64,000 nucleotides of DNA from Gonocerus acuteangulatus (taxonomy: Eukaryota; Arthropoda; Insecta; Hemiptera; Coreidae), in contig OX328126.1 in the NCBI GenBank assembly GCA_946811695.1, forward strand, positions 10,309,746 through 10,373,745, read 5' to 3'. The notes beneath the pieces were generated by a model, which did no database searches, was not told where the DNA came from, and worked only from the letters and a program-made list of their open reading frames with translations. How positions within the stretch are numbered: position 1 is the first letter of the stretch; each line of letters begins with the position of its first letter. A program made the translations under genes and the position numbers. This document shows, in pieces, positions 55,310 through 64,000 of this stretch.

Positions 55310-55720
55310 CAATTTCAGGAACGTAAATATGCTTTAGCTCCACCCGACACACCTATGTAATGTACTGTATTACATATAGTCTTCTTTTTTCGAAGCCACG
55401 GCGAATGCGCGAACGCCAGCGTACACCTTCTTGTGACACTTTTTTTGTATCGCTAGGTCCACCCGATAAACCAATGTAATATACCCTATAAAATAGTCAT
55501 CTTTTTCATACATGGCCACTGCGCATGCGCGAACGCCACAACGAATGCGCAAACGCCAGCGGACACTTTTTTGTGACACATACAGTCTTCTTTTTCGTAC
55601 ATGGCCACACCACTGCGGATGCGCGAACGCCAGCGGAAACTTTTTTGTGACTTAAACAGTCTTCTATTTCGTACATGGCCACTGCGCATGCGGGCACTTT
55701 TTTGTAATATTTTTTTTTTC
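55310..55720. repeat. Degenerate array with NRF1-like palindromes
   Basis: Four or five uneven units of about 70-90 bp: CATGGCCACTGCGCATGCGC, GAACGCCAGCGG, then ACTTTTTTGTGAC and ACAGTCTTCTTTTTCG. A single unit occurs at 46035-46200. TGCGCATGCGC (55520-55530) fits the NRF1/Ewg consensus; other units have one-base variants. Minus-strand ORFs over the array are not credible. Confidence 0.75.
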
Positions 55721-56020
55721 CTAGTTTAGTGACAGCTAAAGCATGTTTATGCTAAAAATCGTATATATATTATATCGTCGTACTAATGATAAGAATCCAT
55801 TGCTAAGTTGAAAAGGCGTAGGAAGTACCCCCAGATCCAGGCTTAAGTACGATACTTTACCTCGCCCTAACTTCTGCCCCGCAATAAAGCCCATTCGTAA
55901 CGGGTACTTGACTAGTAGGGAAACTTTATGAGGGAGTCATTACTGGGAGTACTCATGACTTTTTTAGATACTCTAGGTTGCCATGGGAGCCTTATCATGT
56001 AATCTACTGTTCAGCAAAGA
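55721..56020. other. No gene seen
   Basis: Unremarkable sequence between the array and the next SINE. Confidence 0.4.
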
Positions 56021-56210
56021 GGCCCGGTGGCCGTGAGCGTCAAGGCGTAAGCACTTAACACTCCATTCCAAAGGGTCGTGAGTTCGATTCCCACTAGGGT
56101 GGTGGCTTTTCTTTAGAAAAAAAGGAAAGGCATCAGCTCTATCCTGGCTAGAAAACCGGTGGTAACCTATAGATAACCCGTCCTAAAGTTCGTAGTTAAT
56201 AATAATACTT
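56021..56210 (+). mobile_element. SINE-C copy
   Basis: Head GGCCCGGTGGCCGTGAGCG, B box AGTTCGATTCC, body with GGCATCAGCTCTATCCTGGC, tail to TTAATAATAATA. It is the best reference copy of the family in this window. Confidence 0.9.
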
Positions 56211-56413
56211 TTCAGCACTCAAGTAGAATTCATTATATTTAATGACTGAACATACATATGTTAATGCAAAACATGTGTTTTACTTCGTTACCACACCGTT
56301 AGTCATTTCAGTTTTAGTACATTTCATATGACATCTAGGGAGCCTATCAAGATAAAGTATACATAGGCAAATCTAGGTGATCGAACAGCAACAGAGTTTA
56401 AGTATTGCTTATT

Positions 56414-56417
<4 letters not shown>

Positions 56418-56470
<53 letters not shown>
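56418..56470. repeat. (TA)n microsatellite
   Basis: Pure TA run. Confidence 0.97.
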
Positions 56471-56472
<2 letters not shown>

Positions 56473-56581
56473 TTTGTTTATTTGAACATTGTTTTCTTTT
56501 ATTATTGGGTCCTTCTGAACAGTCCAACTAGGGATGGGCGATCTGATTCGATCTTGTAAATTATAGATCTTGTTAACACAA

Positions 56582-56950
56582 TGGGGGCGAGGTTAGCTCA
56601 GTAGTAGAGCACTCGACTAATGAACTGGAGGACCAGGTTCAAAACCCGAGCGCGCACTAAAGATTTTTCTTCTAGTGCTGCCGTTCGAGGGTTGGATTTG
56701 GGGTCCCAGATCGTCCCTAGGCTCACCCAGCCTTTAATTAATTTAATTAATAATGGGTACCTTGGGTGCTAATGACTCTAGCAGTCGAAGCGGCCAAGGG
56801 GAAAATCAGGCGGCCGGAGCATAGTGTTGACCACACTATCTCCCTAGTGTGCCGTACGGTCAAGAGTCAGATACCTTTACAGTATCTGCCCCTCTGGGCC
56901 CTTGTGGCCTGTTACGGGACTGATTTTTTTTTTTTTTTTTTTTTTTTTTT
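56582..56950 (+). mobile_element. SINE-A copy, full length
   Basis: GGGGGCGAGGTTAGCTCAGT head, B box-like GGTTCAAAACCC, complete body and GGGACTGATT followed by a T-run (56926-56950). It matches the 1119-1475 copy closely along its whole length. The element here ends in T rather than A on its sense strand, so its 3' end differs from classical poly(A) SINEs. Confidence 0.92.
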
Positions 56951-56970
56951 GTTAACACAATATATCGATT

Positions 56971-57712
56971 GGTAAAAATGAAGTTTCACGCCCTCAAAAC
57001 CGATTTCTTTCAAATTTTGTACAATAACGTATTTTGATGCACTAAACACGAATACGTTAAAAAAAAACCTTGGCATTTAACTAGGAAAGAAGTTATTAAG
57101 CAATAAAGTTAATAGAATAATTAATAGAATTCTATTAATTTTAACGTGTTGGATTGACTGGGGTTTTGTTATCTTCTTGAGCGAGCGTAGCGAGCGGCTC
57201 CGCATAGCACGTATGCCCTTAAGCGACAGGTGACGACGGGTGAGGATGCCCTTAAAATTAACAATATTTTTGAATAAATGGTTTCTGAGCATTTCAAATG
57301 AGAGTTCTCTGTTTCCCAATGTTACATATCTGCGCATCTGAGGGTTTACAAATACGCTGTTGACGCCTAGTTTGATAACCTTCCTAACAGTGAAATTTAG
57401 TGCTTAATATTATATTCTATTAGAATTCTATTAATTTTAGCGAGTTGGATTGACTGGGGTTTTGTTATCTTCTTGAGCGAGCGGAAACGCATAGCATGTA
57501 TGCCTTAAATTCGTCATTTATGCCTTATAGTCGTCACAAATTTAGTTGTTAACATAAGCTCTCATAACCCGCATAACAGTGAACGAAAGTGCGTATTACT
57601 TCTTTCGTAGTTAAATGCGAAGGGTTTTTTTTGACGGATTTGTGTTTAGTGCATCAAAATACGTTATTGTACAAAATTTGAGGTTTTGAGGGCGTGAAAC
57701 TTCATTTTTACC
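56971..57712. mobile_element. Long-TIR foldback element, copy 2
   Basis: GGTAAAAATGAAGTTTCACG at the left is mirrored at the right. A perfect 8-bp duplication TATCGATT flanks it (56963-56970 and 57713-57720). Internal layout matches 6646-7354, including two GAGCGAGCG blocks. Non-autonomous. Confidence 0.9.
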
Positions 57713-57807
57713 TATCGATTTTTGAATCAATGTCCAAGGGCCGATCTTTTCAAAGAATCGATCTTCAAGTCGATTTTTTAAAGAATTGATCTATCTAAAA
57801 TAAAGGT

Positions 57808-57865
<58 letters not shown>
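57808..57865. repeat. Poly(T) run
   Basis: About 58 uninterrupted T; possibly the tail of a reverse-strand retroposon, but no recognisable body follows. Confidence 0.9.
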
Positions 57866-57867
<2 letters not shown>

Positions 57868-57949
57868 TTCAAATAATCAAATTCTTAATCTCACCTCTTG
57901 TTACTCAATCGCATTTTTGAAGAAGGAATTTACAGAATAGTGTCAGCCC

Positions 57950-58490
57950 AGTTGTATACAAGTCTACTGAACACAGGGCCCTGCCACTCTCGACTGCTGG
58001 AGCAGTCAACGGTATGTGGGTCCTGTCTTCCTGCAACTTTTATACAGGTCAACGGTACACAGGACCCAGCCGCTCTCGACTGCTGGAGCAGTCAACGGTA
58101 TGTTGGTCGAGTCTTCATCCAACTTGTATACAGGTCAACGGTACACAGGGCCCAGCCACTCTTGACTAATGGAGCAGCCAACGGTATGTGGGTCCTGTCT
58201 TCCTCCAACTTGTATACAGGTCAACGGTTCACAGGGCCCAGCCACTCTTGACTAATGGAGCAGCCAACGGTATGTGGGTCCTGTCTTCCTCCAACTTTTA
58301 TACAGGTCATCGGTACACGGGGCCCTGCCACTCTCGACTGCTGAACAAGTCAACGGAATGTGGGTCCTTTCTTCCTCCAACTTGTATACAAGTCAACGGT
58401 ACACAGGACCCAGCCGCTCTCGACTGCTGGAGCAGTCAACGGTATGTGGGTCCTTTCTTCATCCAACTTGTATATAAGGAAACGGTACAT
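57950..58490. repeat. 86-bp tandem array with half-unit structure
   Basis: GTCAACGG (or GCCAACGG) at 58005, 58091, 58177, 58263, 58349 and 58435: an exact 86-bp period. Each unit contains two related halves (CAACGGTATGTGGGTCC and CAACGGTACACAGGACC), so the array arose by doubling of a ~43-bp unit. Overlapping plus-strand ORFs are artefacts. Confidence 0.95.
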
Positions 58491-58499
58491 AGAAAGGGC

Positions 58500-59740
58500 T
58501 CATAGTGAGACTGATAAAAGTTAAATTCTTGATCTAAAATTTATATACAATACAAAACGTCTCGGCACAAGATTCGATAAAATATCACAGTAGAGAACAA
58601 ATCAAAAGGAAAAACGAAAAATTTTTCCATTCATGAATTTTCTATTATTAATTAAGAAAACACTTAATCCCAGTGTTTTCATCTTTTTAAATTTTCCCGA
58701 GAAGATTGAGTCCCAATTTAAATTTAAACTATCCTATTCATGGCCACTTAATCTTTTGACGTTAAAAAAAGACACAAGGCCATAAAATAAATTGGAAGTA
58801 AATTTATGCAAATTAACAACTTCTTCAATTAAGTGAGAATTACAAAAATGAAATCAAGGAGGAAAGAAAAGAAAAGGAAGATCTTATAAAGTGGGAGACA
58901 TTAATATTCCAATTCTCTCTCTGTGGATATTTAATCTTCTAAGTGGAAAGTAATTGGAGAAGGGTTTTGCTTATAGTCTAAGAGTCGGTAACCGCACGTT
59001 TCATGAAGTTCTTTATGCACCTAGAAATTTTGCTATAATGTACCTCTTGGGTTGACAAGAAGATAAAGGTGTGTTGGCTAGACTTACCGTGAAACACCGG
59101 TACTGCCCGTACGGGAACAACGCAAACAATATTGCCCAAATATAGAGCTTTATTCAGAAGCCAACTATCTTTAATGTAAAGTTATGACAATTTTACAACG
59201 AATAATAAATAAGGCAGACAATTTTAAGGGGGATAACATGTAAAAAAAATACTTAATTGTTTTTATTCTAACATAAAACGAGTGTTATATTCACGCTGCC
59301 ATTTAAATCGGGACAGCTGTATAAGATCATGTGAGCAAGAAACAATGTGAGTGCAGAAAACAACCAACAACGGTTAGGCCCAGCGCACACGGTGCAACTG
59401 TCCTGCAACTCGAGTTGCAAACTAGTTGCGTCTGAACCACGACGAAAGAAGTGGTTCAGTTTGCAACTGAAATGAAACTTCTTTCTGCTCACGGTGCAAC
59501 TTTTCTGCAATTAGTTTGCAACTGAAACAAAACACGCGAGCATATTGGCTTGTTGTAAATCAATTTCCCAACAGTTTCGCAAGTGGTGTGTTTATTTAGT
59601 GAGCTACGTGTTTTTTTGTAAGAACTTGCGATGTCAGACTCACAAGGGGAGTATACAGCGATGGCGTCACCGATCTGGACCATTTTTTTTTCTGGTGATT
59701 TTACTTTACTACACTTTATGAAAAGTCTTAACCTTTAGGC
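58500..59740. other. No gene supported; possible MITE
   Basis: 59375-59530 has GCGCACACGGTGCAACTGTC and later CTCACGGTGCAAC with several GTTGCAAACTAGTTGC-like words, reminiscent of DNA-transposon termini, but no clean boundaries. Small ORFs at 59268-59683 on the minus strand lack motifs. Confidence 0.4.
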
Positions 59741-60766
59741 TGTTTAATATCCGGTATGCCTAGATGGTACGGTGGTGTGGGATAGCCTAGTGCCTGGAGT
59801 GCCCCGAGTGCTTAATATCCGGTATGCCTAGATGGTATGGTGGTGCGGGATAGCCTAGCGCCTGGAGTGTCCCGAGTGCTTAATATCCGGTATGCCTAGA
59901 TGGTACGGTGGTGCGGGATAGCCTAGCGCCTGGAGTGCCCCGAGTGCTTAATTTCCGGTATGCCTAGATGGTACGGTGGTGCTGGATAACCTAGCGCCTG
60001 GAGTGCCCCGAGTGCTTAATATCCGGTATGCCTAGATGGTACGGTGGTGCTGGATAACCTAGCGCCTGGAGTGCCCCGAGTGCTTAATATCCGGTATGCC
60101 TAGATGGTACGGTGGTGCGGGATAGCCTAGCGCCTGGAGTGCCCCGAGTGCTTAATATCCGGTATGCCTAGATGGTACGGTGGTGTGGGATAGCCTAGCG
60201 CCTGGAGTGTCCCGAGTGCTTAATATCCGGTATGCCTAGATGGTACGGTGGTGCGGGATAGCCTAGCGCCTGGAGTGCCCCGAGTGCTTAATATCCGGTA
60301 TGCCTAGATGGTACGGTGGTGCGGGATAGCCTAGCGCCTGGAGTGCCCCGAGACCTTAATATCCGGTATGCCTAGATGGTACGGTGGTGTGGGATAGCCT
60401 AGCGCCTGGAGTGCCCCGAGTGCTTAATATCCGGTATGCCTAGATGGTACGGTGGTGTGGGATAGCCTAGCGCCTGGAGTGCCCCGAGTGCTTAATATCC
60501 GGTATGCCAAGATGGTACGGTGGTGTGGGATAGCCTAGCGCCTGGAGTGCCCCGAGTGCTTAATATCCGGTATGCCTAGATGGTACGGTGGTGCTGGATA
60601 ACCTAGCGCCTGGAGTGCCCCGAGTGCTTAATATCCGGTATGCCTAGATGGTACGGTGGTGTGGGATAGCCTAGCGCCTGGAGTGTCCCGAGTGCTTAAT
60701 ATCCGGTATGCCTAGATGGTACGGTGGTGTGGGATAGCCTAGCGCCTGGAGTGCCCCGAGTGCTGA
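59741..60766. repeat. 68-bp satellite array
   Basis: About 15 units with an exact 68-bp period (CTTAATATCC at 59811 and 59879). Units are nearly identical (CCGGTATGCCTAGATGGTAC, GATAGCCTAGCGCCTGGAGT); variants are GTGTGGGATAG, GTGCGGGATAG and GTGCTGGATAA. G+C-rich relative to the window. Confidence 0.97.
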
Positions 60767-60879
60767 ATACTTTCATCACACGATGTTTCGTCGGTAGATA
60801 ATTCTTTTGTACTTTACATTCCACTTGTTCCAGGTGTTTCTCCAAGAAAAACATTTTGGAATACATGATCAGAAGTCAT

Positions 60880-61390
60880 CCGGATAGCCAACGAGCCCCA
60901 TTTCTTTCTGGGCTATTAATCCGGGATCACACAAGGTTCCAGATTCTCCACTATCCTATTTACAATAGTAGTATTGTTAAAGTTTACGCCACAAATCAAT
61001 GTTCTAAAAGCGAATCATTTCCTGAGGAATGTGCGAATTTGTATCAGACCCTGCGTGATATCCTACCCAAACTGAATCCATAGCCAACGAGCCCCTTTCT
61101 TCGTTTCTTCCTCCGATATTAATCCGGGGTTCCACAGGGTTCCAGATTCTCCCCTATTCTATTCTCATGTTATATTAATGAGCTCCCCATTTCTATTCGC
61201 CATTATTCCCGTCATCTTTATGCCGTCGTCCGAAAATACTCGCCGTCTTCAGACCCTTGGATTTCCTTTCCTTAATCCAAGAAGATCTCATCACCATAAT
61301 TAATTGGACAGCTGAAGTGCTGACGAGACTCATAAATTTTAATTGGTTTCCATCCCCTACCGGAACCCTTTCATTTTCTTTACACATTGT
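60880..61390 (+). pseudogene. CR1/Jockey-type reverse transcriptase scraps, partly duplicated
   Basis: 61110-61260 reads GVPQGSRFSPILFSCYINEL then PISIRHYSRHLYA, a reverse transcriptase core. 60880-60965 is a diverged duplicate of 61081-61170 (both start GCCAACGAGCCCC). Frameshifts follow. The sequence between the duplicates holds the end of a 75-codon ORF (60856-61083). Confidence 0.75.
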
Positions 61391-61678
61391 CTCATAATAA
61401 TAATCAGGATTTCTTTTTCCCTTCTGAATTAAACTATTCTCTTTCTTGGATATTTCTTGTGTTCTAACTCTACAGACGATTTATTCTAGATATACAATTA
61501 TTTCGCCTTGCGTATATTATGAGCAAAAATACAAAGTTTCCATTTCCCACAATGTAACTTTATTTAAAAAAAAAAAATTGTTTGTGTTTTATATCCTTGT
61601 TAAAGAAAACCCTCGATAAGTCAATTTTCAAGGGATCGGGAACAATTTTTTAACTTAACAAAAGTTTGACTAACAAAC
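61391..61678. other. No gene seen
   Basis: A+T-rich. Confidence 0.4.
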
Positions 61679-61691
61679 ATCTATTCATTTA

Positions 61692-61863
61692 GGGGTCTCC
61701 CGTGGTCTAGTGGCTAGCGCGCTAGATTCATAAGCGGGAGATGGTGGGTTCGATTCCCACCGGCGCCAGAAATTTTCTCATCTCAGGGCTCGCTCCTGGC
61801 TGCACCCTGGATCTCGGCGCTAATGGCAAAGAATTATGTCGATGCACCGTAAAAAAAAAAAAA
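61692..61863 (+). mobile_element. SINE-B copy
   Basis: Perfect 13-bp target duplication ATCTATTCATTTA at 61679-61691 and 61864-61876. Head with TGGTCTAGTGGCTAGCGC and GGTTCGATTCC, CAT-type anticodon loop (GATTCATAAGC), tail hairpin CGGCGC/GCACCG (one mismatch) and an A tail. Confidence 0.95.
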
Positions 61864-61876
61864 ATCTATTCATTTA

Positions 61877-62148
61877 AATTATACTTCCTCTTACCTACCT
61901 GTAGTTCAGAAAACAAAGAAATTGGAACTAAAACCATTTACAAGAGTTTTACCCAAAAAAATATTGTTCGTATGCGTGTATAAATAGAATTGGTATGAAA
62001 CAGTTTATTGACTTATTATAAACATTTTACAGTCACTACCAAGAACGCGTAAAATAATCTCTCATTTTCTCAATTTTCTCCTTTCTTATAATTAAAACTA
62101 TGTCTTTTAGATATAGCAAGTTCCGTCAATGCTTGTCAATGTGCTGTT
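61877..62148. other. No gene seen
   Basis: A+T-rich spacer before the satellite. Confidence 0.4.
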
Positions 62149-63718
62149 TTCATTTGTATCTATACTTTAAGCTAGTTGTAGAATTCATTTATTTAATAAC
62201 TGTGCCGGCACCCCTAAATAACATTTGTGTCTATACTTTAAGCTAGTTGTAGAATTCATTTATTTAATAACTGTGCCGGCACCCCTAAATAACATTTGTG
62301 TCTATACTTTAAGCTAGTTGTAGAATTCATTTATTTAATAACTGTGCCGGCACCCCTAAATAACATTTGTGTCTATACTTTAAGCTAGTTGTAGAATTCA
62401 TTTACTTAATAACTGTGCCGGCACCCCTAAATAACATTTGTATCTATACTTTAAGCTAGTTGTAGAATTCATTTATTTAATAACTGTGCCGGCACCCCTA
62501 AATAACATTTGTGTCTATACTTTAAGCTAGTTGTAGAATTCATTTATTTAATAACTGTGCCGGCACCCCTAAATAACATTTGTGTCTATACTTTAAGCTA
62601 GTTGTAGAATTCATTTACTTAATAACTGTGCCGGCACCCCTAAATAACATTTGTGTCTATACTTTAAGCTAGTTGTAGAATTCATTTATTTAATAACTGT
62701 GCCGGCACCCCTAAATAACATTTGTGTCTATACTTTAAGCTAGTTGTAGAATTCATTTACTTAATAACTGTGCCGGCACCCCTAAATAACATTTGTATCT
62801 ATACTTTAAGCTAGTTGTAGAATTCATTTATTTAATAACTGTGCCGGCACCCATAAATAACATTTGTGTCTATACTTTAAGCTAGTTGTAGAATTCATTT
62901 ACTTAATAACTGTGCCGGCACCCCTAAATAACATTTGTATCTATACTTTAAGCTAGTTGTAGAATTCATTTATTTAATAACTGTGCCGGCACCCCTAAAT
63001 AACATTTGTGTCTATACTTTAAGCTAGTTGTAGAATTCATTTATTTAATAACTGTGCCGGCACCCCTAAATAACATTTGTGTCTATACTTTAAGCTAGTT
63101 GTAGAATTCATTTATTTAATAACTGTGCCGGCACCCCTAAATAACATTTGTGTCTATACTTTAAGCTAGTTGTAGAATTCATTTACTTAATAACTGTGCC
63201 GGCACCCCTAAATAACATTTGTATCTATACTTTAAGCTAGTTGTAGAATTCATTTATTTAATAACTGTGCCGGCACCCCTAAATAACATTTGTGTCTATA
63301 CTTTAAGCTAGTTGTAGAATTCATTTATTTAATAACTGTGCCGGCACCCATAAATAACATTTGTGTCTATACTTTAAGCTAGTTGTAGAATTCATTTATT
63401 TAATAACTGTGCCGGCACCCCTAAATAACATTTGTGTCTATACTTTAAGCTAGTTGTAGAATTCATTTACTTAATAACTGTGCCGGCACCCCTAAATAAC
63501 ATTTGTATCTATACTTTAAGCTAGTTGTAGAATTCATTTATTTAATAACTGTGCCGGCACCCCTACATAACATTTGTATCTATACTTTAAGCTAGTTGTA
63601 GAATTCATTTATTTAATATATGTGCCGGCACCCCTAAATAACATTTGTATCTATACTTTAAGCTAGTTGTAGAATTCATTTATTTAATATATGTGCCGGC
63701 ACCCCTAAATAACATTTG
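62149..63718. repeat. 71-bp satellite with higher-order pattern
   Basis: About 22 units, exact 71-bp period (AACATTTGTG at 62220 and 62291). Two variable sites (GTGTCT/GTATCT and ATTTATTTAA/ATTTACTTAA) define three monomer types arranged mainly as a repeating tetramer. The last two units share a third variant (AATATATG). Each unit has GTGCCGGCACC, a short palindrome. Confidence 0.97.
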
Positions 63719-64000
63719 TTGAAATCATTACAATTGATTTTGTATCTATTACATTCTTGCTTGATCACTACACTTATTTTGTATTTTGTGTTTATATTCC
63801 TAAATAGTTTTGCATTTTGTTGCGAGTCTGGGCGTGTTAATATGACCATAATTGAAAGTAAAGCATCGATTTATTGGATTAAAATATTAGTCATTTTTGT
63901 TATTTGCATATTTTTTTGTAAAGCTATGATGTTGATATAATTTGGTTATTTGTAATGAAGAAAGTCTTAATATTTGTTTGTAAATGTCTTATTCTTTTAT
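63719..64000. other. Window end; hydrophobic ORF of doubtful meaning
   Basis: A 74-codon plus-strand ORF at 63716-63940 is rich in Leu, Ile and Phe. In A+T-rich DNA this composition arises by chance and no family is recognised. Confidence 0.2.

Noticed and set aside
57898..58505. Overlapping plus-strand ORFs of 67-117 codons
   Set aside because: They are produced by the 86-bp tandem array and occur in several frames.

Overview
This is eukaryotic nuclear DNA, A+T-rich and dominated by decayed mobile elements and tandem repeats. No prokaryotic operon, rRNA operon, CRISPR array or phage is visible. The mix points to an arthropod, most likely an insect: SINEs with tRNA-like and 5S rRNA-like heads, Jockey/CR1-type and RNase H-bearing non-LTR retrotransposons, Penelope-like elements, and piggyBac-, hAT- and pogo-like DNA elements. 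The species cannot be named from this sequence. The only convincing host-type protein gene is a compact, intronless ORF at 5851-6192 resembling ribonuclease kappa, a two-membrane-segment protein associated with the V-ATPase. Two short, weak candidates (42545-42707 and the end of a 60856-61083 ORF) share a similar C-terminal ending. Layout: 0.2-8 kb holds family A repeat, SINEs, a broken non-LTR retrotransposon split by a SINE with a clean 12-bp target duplication, a 42-bp minisatellite, the RNase kappa-like ORF and a long-TIR element between two 5S-SINEs. 8-19 kb holds degenerate repeats, a truncated retrotransposon whose 5' end folds into a perfect hairpin, a full family A copy and a Penelope-like palindrome with hammerhead-like cores. 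19.7-22.4 kb is a roughly 30-bp minisatellite interrupted by a 5'-truncated retrotransposon (14-bp target duplication). 25-32 kb carries RNase H-type retrotransposon remnants and a 510-codon ORF joining a CR1-type reverse transcriptase to a Penelope GIY-YIG endonuclease. 32.5-36 kb is a nested set: a 3.5-kb TIR element holding a TTAA-flanked piggyBac-like element and a non-LTR fragment with a 15-bp target duplication. 36.6-42.4 kb holds two Jockey fragments, a 5S-SINE and (TA)n-rich family A debris. 43.4-44.7 kb is a pair of related satellites. 46.4-49.7 kb holds an hAT-type foldback, a pogo-like element and a nearly symmetric Penelope palindrome. 52.3-54 kb is a TIR element filled with two palindromic satellites. 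56-64 kb holds SINEs, a second long-TIR element with an 8-bp target duplication, and 86-, 68- and 71-bp tandem arrays; the last has a higher-order pattern. Recurring themes are tandem amplification (including inside four retrotransposon coding fragments), large inverted repeats, and SINEs that keep one 3' hairpin while carrying different heads.
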